Below are positions 6,294 through 13,034 of a stretch of 20,680 bases of DNA, one piece after another. The stretch is from an uncultured Akkermansia sp. (GTDB lineage: Bacteria > Verrucomicrobiota > Verrucomicrobiia > Verrucomicrobiales > Akkermansiaceae). Within the stretch, counting starts at the first letter, position 1, and every line of letters starts with the position of its first letter. Made by a program: the position numbers and the translations under genes. The notes beneath the pieces are model-generated. The model was given only the letters and a program-made list of their open reading frames with translations. It was not told the origin of the DNA and ran no database searches. The stretch is from assembly GCA_900548895.1 (NCBI GenBank), contig URLZ01000041.1, positions 1 through 20,680 on the forward strand, written 5' to 3'.

Positions 6294-7703
6294 TCAGGGG
6301 CGCCTGAGGGGACTGCCGACGGGCGCGTCGAAGAGGCGGCGCCGCGTGTGCGCGAAGCGCGTGCTCAGGCAGACGGCCGCGATGGTGAGGCTGACGATAA
6401 AGCTCACCCAGGCACCGGCGGCGCCCAGGGCCGGGCAGATCCAATCCGTGCGAATGAGGATGCAGGCGAGCGGGAAGCCGATGATCCAGTAGCAGAAGAC
6501 GGTGACCCAGGTGATGACGGCCGTGTCCTGACAGCCGCGCAGCAGACCGCTCATGAGGGCTTGCGTCGCGTCGGGGAACTGATAGGCGGCGCAGTAGATG
6601 AGCAGGGTGGAGGCCAGCCCGATGATGGCGGGGTTGTCGGTGTAGCAGGAGAGGATGGGGTGGCGCAGGCCGATGGTGCCGATGACAAAGAAGAGCACGA
6701 GCACGTACATCGTGACGAGCACGGTGCGCACCATGCCGTCAAAGGCCTCCTTGTTGCGCGAGCCGATGTGGTAGGCCGCGCGGATGGAGGCGGCGATGCC
6801 GAGGCTGAGCGGCAGCATGAAGATGATGGCCGAGACGTTGTGCGCCACCTGCTGCGCGCTCACGGGGATGGTGCCCAGCGGTGCGATGACGAGCGTGACG
6901 ACGCAGAAGAAGCCGACTTCGCTCAGCGTGGCGATGCCCATGGGCAGGCCGAGGCGGAAGATGCGCCCGATGAGCGGGCGAACGGGCGCACGCAGCGCGG
7001 CGAGCTGAACGGCGTAGCGCCGGTGCGAGGTCGAGAAGCGCATGATGGAGTAGAGCCCCAGCAGGATGACCCACTGAATGATGGCGGTGGCCAGGCCGCA
7101 GCCGGCGCCGCCCATGGCGGGGATGGGGCCCCAGCCGAAGACGAAGAGGAAGTTGAGCGGGATGTTGGTGAGCAGCGCGATGAAGGAGAGCACGAGGGTG
7201 GGGCGCGTCTGGCTGAAGCCCTCGAAGTGCCCCTGCACGGTGCGGGTGAGGATGGAGGCCGGGGCCCCCAGCATGATCATCCACACGTAGCGCCGCGCGG
7301 TCTCGGCGGCGGCGGGGTCGTCGCCGGCCAGCCCGGCAAAGATGAAGCTGCCGGCGAGAAGCGCCAGCTCGGCCACGACAATGAGACCGAACGCCAGTAG
7401 CTTCGCGTTGTTGAGCACGAGGCCGATGTGCTGGTACTGCCCCGAGCCGCGCAAGCGCGAGATCATGGGGCCGACGATGGTCAGCACGGCGCCGAGCGAG
7501 AACACGATGGGGTTGGTGACGGAGTTGCCGAGGGCAACGCCGGCCAGATCGCTGTCGCTGGCCTGCCCCGCGACGATGGTGTCAATCACGCCCATGCCCA
7601 CGTACATCATATTGGCGATGTAGAGGGGAATCATCAGGGCCATGAGGCGGCGAAGCTCTATCGGGACGATCCAGCGCCTGAGGGTCTGCTTGAACGTGTT
7701 CAT
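6294..7703 (-). CDS. MATE-family multidrug/toxin exporter (NorM-like)
   Basis: MATE proteins are inner-membrane antiporters that export cationic drugs or metabolites using Na+ or H+ gradients. The 469-residue product has the family length and about 12 hydrophobic helices in two related halves. MATE-like features include IPLYIANMMYVGMGVIDTIVAG in the first helix, AGVALGNSV, the GAPASILTRTVQGHFEGFSQTRP stretch, GGAGCGLATAIIQW, and ALMSGLLRGCQDT in the second half. The substrate cannot be read from sequence. The gene starts 26 nt after the T-tract of the tRNA-Glu terminator, with no visible promoter or Shine-Dalgarno sequence in that space, so expression may depend on read-through. It lies upstream of rplX, where rplN would normally be. 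Confidence 0.92.
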   Translation of the reverse strand: MNTFKQTLRRWIVPIELRRLMALMIPLYIANMMYVGMGVIDTIVAGQASDSDLAGVALGNSVTNPIVFSLGAVLTIVGPMISRLRGSGQYQHIGLVLNNAKLLAFGLIVVAELALLAGSFIFAGLAGDDPAAAETARRYVWMIMLGAPASILTRTVQGHFEGFSQTRPTLVLSFIALLTNIPLNFLFVFGWGPIPAMGGAGCGLATAIIQWVILLGLYSIMRFSTSHRRYAVQLAALRAPVRPLIGRIFRLGLPMGIATLSEVGFFCVVTLVIAPLGTIPVSAQQVAHNVSAIIFMLPLSLGIAASIRAAYHIGSRNKEAFDGMVRTVLVTMYVLVLFFVIGTIGLRHPILSCYTDNPAIIGLASTLLIYCAAYQFPDATQALMSGLLRGCQDTAVITWVTVFCYWIIGFPLACILIRTDWICPALGAAGAWVSFIVSLTIAAVCLSTRFAHTRRRLFDAPVGSPLRRP

Positions 7704-7729
7704 CGTGCTTGGGGGCTCGTGGTAATGCT

Positions 7730-7766
7730 AAAAAAGCCAAGCGCCCTCGGTTGAGGAAGCTTGGCT
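7730..7766 (-). terminator. Intrinsic terminator of tRNA-Glu
   Basis: On the minus strand AGCCAAGC pairs with GCTTGGCT (8 bp), with an inner CCTC/GAGG stem and an AACC loop, followed directly by a run of T (7730-7735). It begins 3 nt after the tRNA 3' end and lies just before the MATE gene. Confidence 0.9.
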
Positions 7767-7769
7767 GAG

Positions 7770-7842
7770 CATCTGGAACGGGATTCGAACCCGTGTTGCC
7801 CGCGTGAAAGGCGGGTGTCCTAGGCCTCTAGACGATCCAGAC
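7770..7842 (-). tRNA. tRNA-Glu (anticodon UUC)
   Basis: A 73-nt cloverleaf on the minus strand. The acceptor stem GTCTGGA pairs with TCCAGAT (one G-U at the end), the D arm has GTC/GAC around TAGAGGCCTAG, the anticodon arm CCCGC-CTTTCAC-GCGGG gives TTC, and the T arm is ACGGG-TTCGAAT-CCCGT. The discriminator is G. CCA is not encoded. It has its own promoter and terminator. Confidence 0.97.
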
Positions 7843-7843
7843 T

Positions 7844-7866
7844 TTGCGATCACGTCAGTGACGCAA
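7844..7866 (-). promoter_or_regulatory. Inverted repeat in the pre-tRNA-Glu leader
   Basis: TTGCGTCAC and GTGA-T-CGCAA (minus strand) pair around TGAC with a single bulged T, ending 1 nt before the mature tRNA. The predicted transcription start is near 7864, within the 5' arm, so most of the hairpin would be in the leader RNA removed by RNase P. Confidence 0.5.
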
Positions 7867-7870
7867 CGAC

Positions 7871-7899
7871 ATCATACACGAGAGACTCCGCTTTGGCAA
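7871..7899 (-). promoter_or_regulatory. Predicted sigma70 promoter of tRNA-Glu with UP-like A/T tract
   Basis: TTGCCA (7894-7899) and TATGAT (7871-7876) on the minus strand are spaced by 17 nt. Upstream, at about 7900-7918, phased A- and T-tracts resemble an UP element, as expected for a stable-RNA promoter. Confidence 0.8.
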
Positions 7900-8105
7900 G
7901 CATAATTTTCACTTTTTTTTCAAAAAATCTGATGAAGCCTCCTTCGGCTCCCATCTCCCCTGCCCCGCTACCTCCCCGGCGCTGCATCGTCCCGGCCCCT
8001 CCTCGGCTTCGATCGAAACTCGACCGGCCCGCTAGCGCAAAAAAGACGCCGCCCTCTGCGCGAGGCAGAGAGCGGCGGAAGTTACCATGAGACCTTGAGG
8101 GCCGA
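7900..8105. other. Spacer between the secretin gene and the tRNA-Glu promoter
   Basis: Apart from the A/T tract of the tRNA promoter (about 7900-7918) and the terminator of the secretin gene (8039-8077), this stretch is C-rich sequence without ORFs, repeats or other recognisable elements. Confidence 0.5.
8039..8077 (-). terminator. Intrinsic terminator of the pilus/secretin cluster
   Basis: On the minus strand CGCCGCTCTCTGC pairs with GCAGAGGGCGGCG (13 bp with one G-U) around a 5-nt loop, followed by TCTTTTTT. It begins 28 nt after the secretin stop codon and closes the five-gene minus-strand cluster. Confidence 0.93.
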
Positions 8106-10871
8106 TCAGGGGTTGGCGAGACCGTCGTCCGGGAAGAGACTCGGAGCTGCGGTCGTCGACGGGGCGTCGCCCGTACCCTTGTCGCGCATGCGCGTCGGCT
8201 TGCCCGTCGGGTCGATCTTCTCCGCCGTCACAAAGACGATCATGTTCTTGCGGATGTGCGACTCGGCGTTGCTGCGGAAGAAGCGGCCGACGAGCGGCAG
8301 ATCGCCGAAGACGGGCACGCTGTCCTCCACCTTCTGCACATTGTCCTCGATCAAACCGCCGATCGCGATGGTGTAGCCATCATAGATGCAGGGGTTCGAG
8401 TTGATGTAGCGGCGGCTGAACACCGGCATGTCGATGCGGTTTTCCGTCAGCGTGATGTGCTCAATCTTCGTCTGGTTCGTGATACCGGCGGTAATCGGCG
8501 AACCGTAGTTGATGAAGCCCTCGAAGTCCACCACCTTGATTTCGAACTGGTCGAACTGAATGATGTCGCTCTCTTCGCTGAGTTCAGCGACCTTGAAGCG
8601 CATCACGATACCGACTTCTTCAACGGCCCACTCGGAGGGGTTGGCCGGAGAGGCGATGGGCATGCCGCCGCCGCCGCCCCAGTTATTATTATTATTGTTG
8701 TTGTTCCAGTTGTTGCCGCCGGCGTCGATCTCGGGCGGGTCGTAGTTCGAAGCGTAGATGAATCGACGCACCACTTCGATCTTGGCGCAGCCGTTGTCGC
8801 CGTTCTGGTCAGAGGCCAGCGGATCGGGCTCCGGCGTATAGTCGAGCTCGCCGGGGCGAGCCACGAGGCTCGGGGCGGACATGACGTCCACACCCTTCTT
8901 CTGCGAGAGGCCTCGCATGATCATCTGATACGAGCCGCTGTCGAAGATGCCCGTCAGAGACAGGATGCCGGGAGCCGGCGAGGTGTTCGAAGCCGCATCG
9001 CGGGAGCCCGAGGTGAGCAGCGAATCAAGCTTACCGACGTTGAGCGCACCGCTGCCGGAGCGGTTACCTCCCGTCATCAGACCGGCGGTCGTGGGGGCAT
9101 TGGCATCCGTCAGGCTGCCGGTGGTGCCGCTGCTGATGGGCCAGGAACCGTTACCATGGTAGTTGTTGCCGAAGGCACTGCCGCCCGAGGTGACGAAGTC
9201 GCTGTCCGTGCGGTTGGGCGAGGAGCCCTGACCGTTGACACCGCCGAGGTAGAGATTGCCCGAATTGTTGATGGAGAAGGGATTGACCACCCAGTCGAAG
9301 CTGAGCTCTTCTTCGTTGGTCTGCGAGACCTCGATGAACTTGGTGCTCACCTTGACCATCTGCGGCATCTTGCGGCGCCAGGCGGAGATGGCCTCCTCAA
9401 CGGCGTCGAGGTTGTCCGGGGTGTTGTAGACGGTGAGCATGCCGGTGCTGGTGGAGTACTTGGCGTTGGCGTCGCCGCGGAAGTTCACGCCAGCATTCTG
9501 CAGGGTGGCCTTCGCATCGATGCGCTTGGCGCCGCCGCCGGAGCCGAGCCCGCCGTCCATATCTTCCTCCTCGTACTCGTACTCATCTTCGCCGCTCTCC
9601 GAGTCCACGAAGAAGCTGCGCGGCACCTTCCACTGGCGGCGGAACATCTTCTCGCCGGAGCCGGTCTGGTAGACGACGATGGCGTTGTCCTCGACGCGGT
9701 ACTGGCAGCCGGAGACGTTGCACATCATCTCGAGCAGGTCCTTGGCGCTGATATCCTGCACCTTGAGCTCGGGGATGATGGCCTCCGTCGGCTGCTGCAC
9801 CACGGCGACCTCATCGGCCGTATCGGTGTCATCGATGGTGTCCTCATCCTCGGGCGACGTAGCCTGAGCGGCGGGAGCCGGGGTCTTCGGAGCCTCGAAG
9901 ACGAAGTTGAGGGAAATGTTGTTCTTGCGAGCCTCACCGCGCAGGAAGTCGAGAGCCTCGGCCATGGGCACCTCCTGCAGGTTGACGGAGGAGATGCGCA
10001 TATTCATCAGATTCTCGTTGTTGCGCAGCTGGTTGGGCGAGATCGTCTCGACGACGCTGCCGCCCATCTCAATGGTGGGGGTCTCCTGAGGCAGGGGCTC
10101 CTCCCACAGGGCGTCCACCGCCGCGAGGGCCTGAGCGCGATAGCTGCTGTGAGCCGACTGGTAATACCGGCTTCTGCGCTGGCTGACCGCCTCCTGACCG
10201 CGGCGGGCGGCCGTGTTGTACGGATCGATGCGGAGAACCTGGTTGTAGGTCTGATAGGCCTCGTCAAACTTGCCGAGGCCGAACTGCCCCTGGGCCAGCA
10301 CGAGGAGGCGCTGCACCTCTTCCACGTTCTTGACGTGCTCGGGCGTCAGGGCCGGGTTGTTGCGCACGGGGTCTCGTAGCTCTTCGAGGCGGCGCAGAGC
10401 GAGCTTGTTGTTCGGGTCGCGCTGCAGTACCTCCAGCAGAAGCTGCTCGGCCTCGTCGTAGCGGCCGATCTTGGCGTATTCCATCGAGACGGCGATGGAG
10501 GCGTCGCCGATGCACTCGACGATGTGCTCCTGCCACTTGACGGTAGCCGGAGCCTTGGGGATGCGCTTCCAGGCTTCCTGGAACTTCTCGAGGGCCATCT
10601 TGTATTTCTTGGCCTCGTAGGCGGTGCGTCCTTCCTGAAGGAGCATCTTGGCTTCATCCGTCATGGCCTTGCGGCGGGCCTTTTCACGAGTATCGATGCT
10701 GGCCTGAGCGCTCGTGCCGCCGTAGACGGCCGTGGGCCCGACCTCGCTCGTGCCTGCAGCGGTCGAGGTGCTCAAATAGCCTTCGGTGGCTGCCTGTGCA
10801 AAGGGGCAGCTCGCTGCGATGGCCATGAGTGTCAGCGTCCGCTTCGTGATGTTGAGAGGTGCGTGGTTCAT
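8106..10871 (-). CDS. pilQ: TPR-containing outer-membrane secretin, PilQ/Amuc_1098-like
   Basis: Secretins form gated rings in the outer membrane for type IV pili or type II secretion. The 921-residue precursor has a signal peptide (hydrophobic stretch about 12-26, likely cleavage after AQA, residue 27) and a TPR region (about 75-235, with KFDEAYQTYNQVLRIDPYNT as the clearest unit). An N0/STN-like domain (about 292-328 and 366-403) is split by an acidic insert (329-364). A second N domain (about 450-500), the secretin core (VKVSTKFIEVSQ at 507-518, VDVMSAPSLVARPG at 661-674) and the C-terminal signature VPVFGDLPLVGRFFR (852-866) follow. An Asn-rich run (residues 720-730) is coded by a trinucleotide repeat. 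It is the last gene of the cluster, in the pilQ position. The architecture fits Amuc_1098; partner pilins are not encoded nearby. Confidence 0.93.
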   Translation of the reverse strand: MNHAPLNITKRTLTLMAIAASCPFAQAATEGYLSTSTAAGTSEVGPTAVYGGTSAQASIDTREKARRKAMTDEAKMLLQEGRTAYEAKKYKMALEKFQEAWKRIPKAPATVKWQEHIVECIGDASIAVSMEYAKIGRYDEAEQLLLEVLQRDPNNKLALRRLEELRDPVRNNPALTPEHVKNVEEVQRLLVLAQGQFGLGKFDEAYQTYNQVLRIDPYNTAARRGQEAVSQRRSRYYQSAHSSYRAQALAAVDALWEEPLPQETPTIEMGGSVVETISPNQLRNNENLMNMRISSVNLQEVPMAEALDFLRGEARKNNISLNFVFEAPKTPAPAAQATSPEDEDTIDDTDTADEVAVVQQPTEAIIPELKVQDISAKDLLEMMCNVSGCQYRVEDNAIVVYQTGSGEKMFRRQWKVPRSFFVDSESGEDEYEYEEEDMDGGLGSGGGAKRIDAKATLQNAGVNFRGDANAKYSTSTGMLTVYNTPDNLDAVEEAISAWRRKMPQMVKVSTKFIEVSQTNEEELSFDWVVNPFSINNSGNLYLGGVNGQGSSPNRTDSDFVTSGGSAFGNNYHGNGSWPISSGTTGSLTDANAPTTAGLMTGGNRSGSGALNVGKLDSLLTSGSRDAASNTSPAPGILSLTGIFDSGSYQMIMRGLSQKKGVDVMSAPSLVARPGELDYTPEPDPLASDQNGDNGCAKIEVVRRFIYASNYDPPEIDAGGNNWNNNNNNNNWGGGGGMPIASPANPSEWAVEEVGIVMRFKVAELSEESDIIQFDQFEIKVVDFEGFINYGSPITAGITNQTKIEHITLTENRIDMPVFSRRYINSNPCIYDGYTIAIGGLIEDNVQKVEDSVPVFGDLPLVGRFFRSNAESHIRKNMIVFVTAEKIDPTGKPTRMRDKGTGDAPSTTAAPSLFPDDGLANP

Positions 10872-10882
10872 GGTAATGGCTT

Positions 10883-10912
10883 ATTTATGACAGAAATCTG
10901 CGCGCTTGTAAA
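10883..10912 (-). promoter_or_regulatory. Possible internal promoter before the secretin gene
   Basis: TTTACA (10907-10912) and ATAAAT (10883-10888) on the minus strand are 18 nt apart, with the -10 box 11 nt before the ATG. The 96-bp gap is the largest in the cluster, which makes an internal promoter plausible, but the match is modest. Confidence 0.35.
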
Positions 10913-10928
10913 GTCTACAGTTGTAAAA

Positions 10929-10959
10929 ATGGGGATGTTTCGATGTTTTTATGGGGATG
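10929..10959. repeat. Pair of 9-bp direct repeats upstream of the secretin gene
   Basis: ATGGGGATG occurs at 10929-10937 and again at 10951-10959, 22 bp apart start to start, that is two helical turns. The repeats lie just upstream of the possible internal promoter of the secretin gene, so a regulator-binding site is possible. The short length means chance is also possible. Confidence 0.4.
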
Positions 10960-10967
10960 GGGCACGT

Positions 10968-12104
10968 TTAGGAGGCTTCGCCGTCGACGCGCGGGACGTT
11001 GACGGGGCTCTCGAGCCCGTCGATGGAGAGGGTGACGGAGTCCTGCTGCTCGTTGACTTCGCGGAGCACACAGTCGGTCTCGCAGCCGGGCACGCGGAAG
11101 GACTGGCCGAGGCGCACCTTGAACTCCTGCCCGCGCTGCTTGCCGGCGGTGATGCGGAAGGTGACGGTGGTGTCCTTGATGTCGAGGCCGCGGCGCAGTT
11201 GTTCGTGCTCGTTGGCGCGGGGTTTGCCGGCGCGGACGGTGACTTCACCGGCCTTGGGGTCGTAGTAGTCAGTGAGCAGCAGTACGCGCTCGGTTTCCTT
11301 GCTGCCGTAGGAGGTGTCGTAGGTCTTCTGGCCGAAGCCGGCGATGCGGTAGCGCTTGGGCTCGGTGAGCACCTTCACGTCGTCGCCGACTTTGTAGTCC
11401 TTTTTCTCGACGACGGCGGTGGGCTCGCCCCTCTTGGTGAGCTTGGTGACGGTGATGCCGACTTTATCCGTCTCGTAGGTGGGGTCGGAGAACATGGCTT
11501 CGACCACGAGGGAGGCGCGCAGGCTTTCGACCTTGACGGCTTCAATCTTGACGATGCCCTCGGGGCTGATGAGGGAGGGGTAGGAGTCGGGGTCGACGGG
11601 GTTGGTCTTGCCGTTGTACTCCTCGCGGTTGGTGAAGCCGTCGCCGTCGTTGTCCATGTCGGCGGCGCCGGCCTTACCCATGTCGGCGATGAGGCCGTTG
11701 TTGATGAACCAGAGGTTGGGGATGCCCGGGTGGATGGTCGGGGAGGCTTCGTCGTAGATGTCGACGACGATGTTGCGGTCTCCCTGATTGATCTGCCAGA
11801 GTTGCGGGGCGAAGAAGAGGGGGGCGAGGCGCGGGGCTGCGCCGTTCTGACCGGTCTTGGATCGCACGTCGAGCGGGGCGGTGTCCGCCAGCTTGGCGTC
11901 GAGGTTGTTGGTGGCTTCGACTTCATCCAGCGAGCGTCGCAGCTCGCTGATGTCGTCGCCGCTGAGGCGCGAGGCTCTGAAGCTCGGTTTTTCGGCCTTG
12001 CTGCCCATCAGCTCAACCGTGCCGAGGCCGATGCCGACGAGCCCCAGCACGATGCCGGTTGTCAGGAGGGTGACTTTGGCTTTGGAGTTGCTGTTTTCTG
12101 CCAT
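10968..12104 (-). CDS. Membrane-anchored Amuc_1099-like protein in the PilP position
   Basis: I recognise the protein only as the counterpart of Amuc_1099. The 378-residue product has one N-terminal transmembrane helix (about 12-33), which predicts a periplasmic body. Residues 149-162 (DMDNDGDGFTNREE) form a calcium-binding loop of the EF-hand/thrombospondin-3 style, followed by NPVDPDSYPS, as is common in envelope proteins of the PVC group. The C-terminal 60 residues look like a small beta domain (FKVRLGQSFRVPGC, then VTLSIDGLESPVNV) and contain two cysteines, GCETDC. It lies between the PilO-like gene (15-nt gap) and the secretin gene, exactly where pilP stands in pilMNOPQ operons. A PilP-like role linking the inner-membrane complex to the secretin is inferred from position, not proved by similarity. 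Confidence 0.75.
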   Translation of the reverse strand: MAENSNSKAKVTLLTTGIVLGLVGIGLGTVELMGSKAEKPSFRASRLSGDDISELRRSLDEVEATNNLDAKLADTAPLDVRSKTGQNGAAPRLAPLFFAPQLWQINQGDRNIVVDIYDEASPTIHPGIPNLWFINNGLIADMGKAGAADMDNDGDGFTNREEYNGKTNPVDPDSYPSLISPEGIVKIEAVKVESLRASLVVEAMFSDPTYETDKVGITVTKLTKRGEPTAVVEKKDYKVGDDVKVLTEPKRYRIAGFGQKTYDTSYGSKETERVLLLTDYYDPKAGEVTVRAGKPRANEHEQLRRGLDIKDTTVTFRITAGKQRGQEFKVRLGQSFRVPGCETDCVLREVNEQQDSVTLSIDGLESPVNVPRVDGEAS

Positions 12105-12119
12105 AAGGGTGTCCGGGGG

Positions 12120-13010
12120 TTACTGGGCCAGGGGGTTGAAGTAGAGGATCTCGAGGTTGAGATGCACGCGCACGGTGTCATCGGGCCGCCCGGCCTTGAT
12201 GACGGCGATGGCTTTGTCAGGCGCGACGGGGGCGGCGCTGCCGTCCTCAGTGGTGACGGGGGGCACCACGGCGTCGACAGGGTCGAGCGGGGATTCGTTG
12301 CGCACGGAGAGCCCGGTGATGGCGACGAAGTACTGCTTGTCGGTGACGAGGCGCTTGATGACGGCGGGCAGGACGCCGCGCGGCACGCGGATGTCGATTT
12401 CCGTGCGCAGCGGCTGGTACTTCCAGTCATTGTCCTCGCTCTCGCCGGCGGCATAGGTGCTCTCGGGCAGCGGGGCGTTGTAGATCATGTCCACGGCTTT
12501 GATGCCGTCGTTGATCATGCCGGTGAGCAGGTCGTGCAGGGCGCGGTGCTGGAAGGAGAGCACGTGCACCTTGGCGGCTTCGGGGAAGGAGTCGAAGGCT
12601 CGCTTGTCGAGGCCGTAGTCCGCGGCGTTGCCGTTGAGCTGGCAGCCTTTCTGCTGCGCGAGGGCCTGGAGCTCGCCGCGCTCCTTCATGATGGTTTTCT
12701 GGTAGTCGCCGGGTTCCTTTTTCTCACCGGTGGAGATGCAGTAGTTGCGGTAGGCGCGGAATTCGCTGCTGAGGGCTTTGCTCTCTTGCTCAACTTCGTT
12801 GCTGATTTTGCGGAGGGTTTTGAGGTTCTCCGCGCTCGGGGTGACGTCGGCTCGACCGATGCGCTTGTATTTGTCGGCGATGGAGAGGAGCTTCTCTTCT
12901 CCCTCAGAGGCTTCGCTGCTGCTGCTATACCCGACGTACATCAGGCCGCCGAAGGCGAGAAGAAAGAGAACGGAGATGCCGAACACGCGCTTGTTTTCGC
13001 TGATATTCAT
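12120..13010 (-). CDS. Amuc_1100-like PilO-type envelope protein
   Basis: The 296-residue protein is a diverged counterpart of Amuc_1100 (317 residues), an envelope protein of A. muciniphila reported to act on host TLR2. It has a short cytoplasmic tail, one transmembrane helix (about 9-28), a long charged helical region (about 35-120), then an alpha/beta part with TEIDIRVPRGVLPAVIKRLV (203-222) and a terminal strand RVHLNLEILYFNPLAQ (281-296), which resembles the end of Amuc_1100 (a VSLNLVHFNQ-type strand). A TM helix, coiled coil and ferredoxin-like domain is the layout of PilO. Position after PilM-N and before the PilP-position gene supports this. Sequence identity to Amuc_1100 appears low by eye, so immunological properties cannot be assumed. 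An Ala/Pro/Val-rich loop lies at about 240-270. Confidence 0.8.
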   Translation of the reverse strand: MNISENKRVFGISVLFLLAFGGLMYVGYSSSSEASEGEEKLLSIADKYKRIGRADVTPSAENLKTLRKISNEVEQESKALSSEFRAYRNYCISTGEKKEPGDYQKTIMKERGELQALAQQKGCQLNGNAADYGLDKRAFDSFPEAAKVHVLSFQHRALHDLLTGMINDGIKAVDMIYNAPLPESTYAAGESEDNDWKYQPLRTEIDIRVPRGVLPAVIKRLVTDKQYFVAITGLSVRNESPLDPVDAVVPPVTTEDGSAAPVAPDKAIAVIKAGRPDDTVRVHLNLEILYFNPLAQ

Positions 13011-13034
13011 GTGGGGGATCGGTGTTGTTCGGGT

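Noticed and set aside
8256..10379. 707-codon plus-strand frame opposite the secretin gene
   Set aside because: Same reason: no recognisable motif, composition of a reverse-complement frame, and it contradicts a confidently identified secretin on the minus strand.
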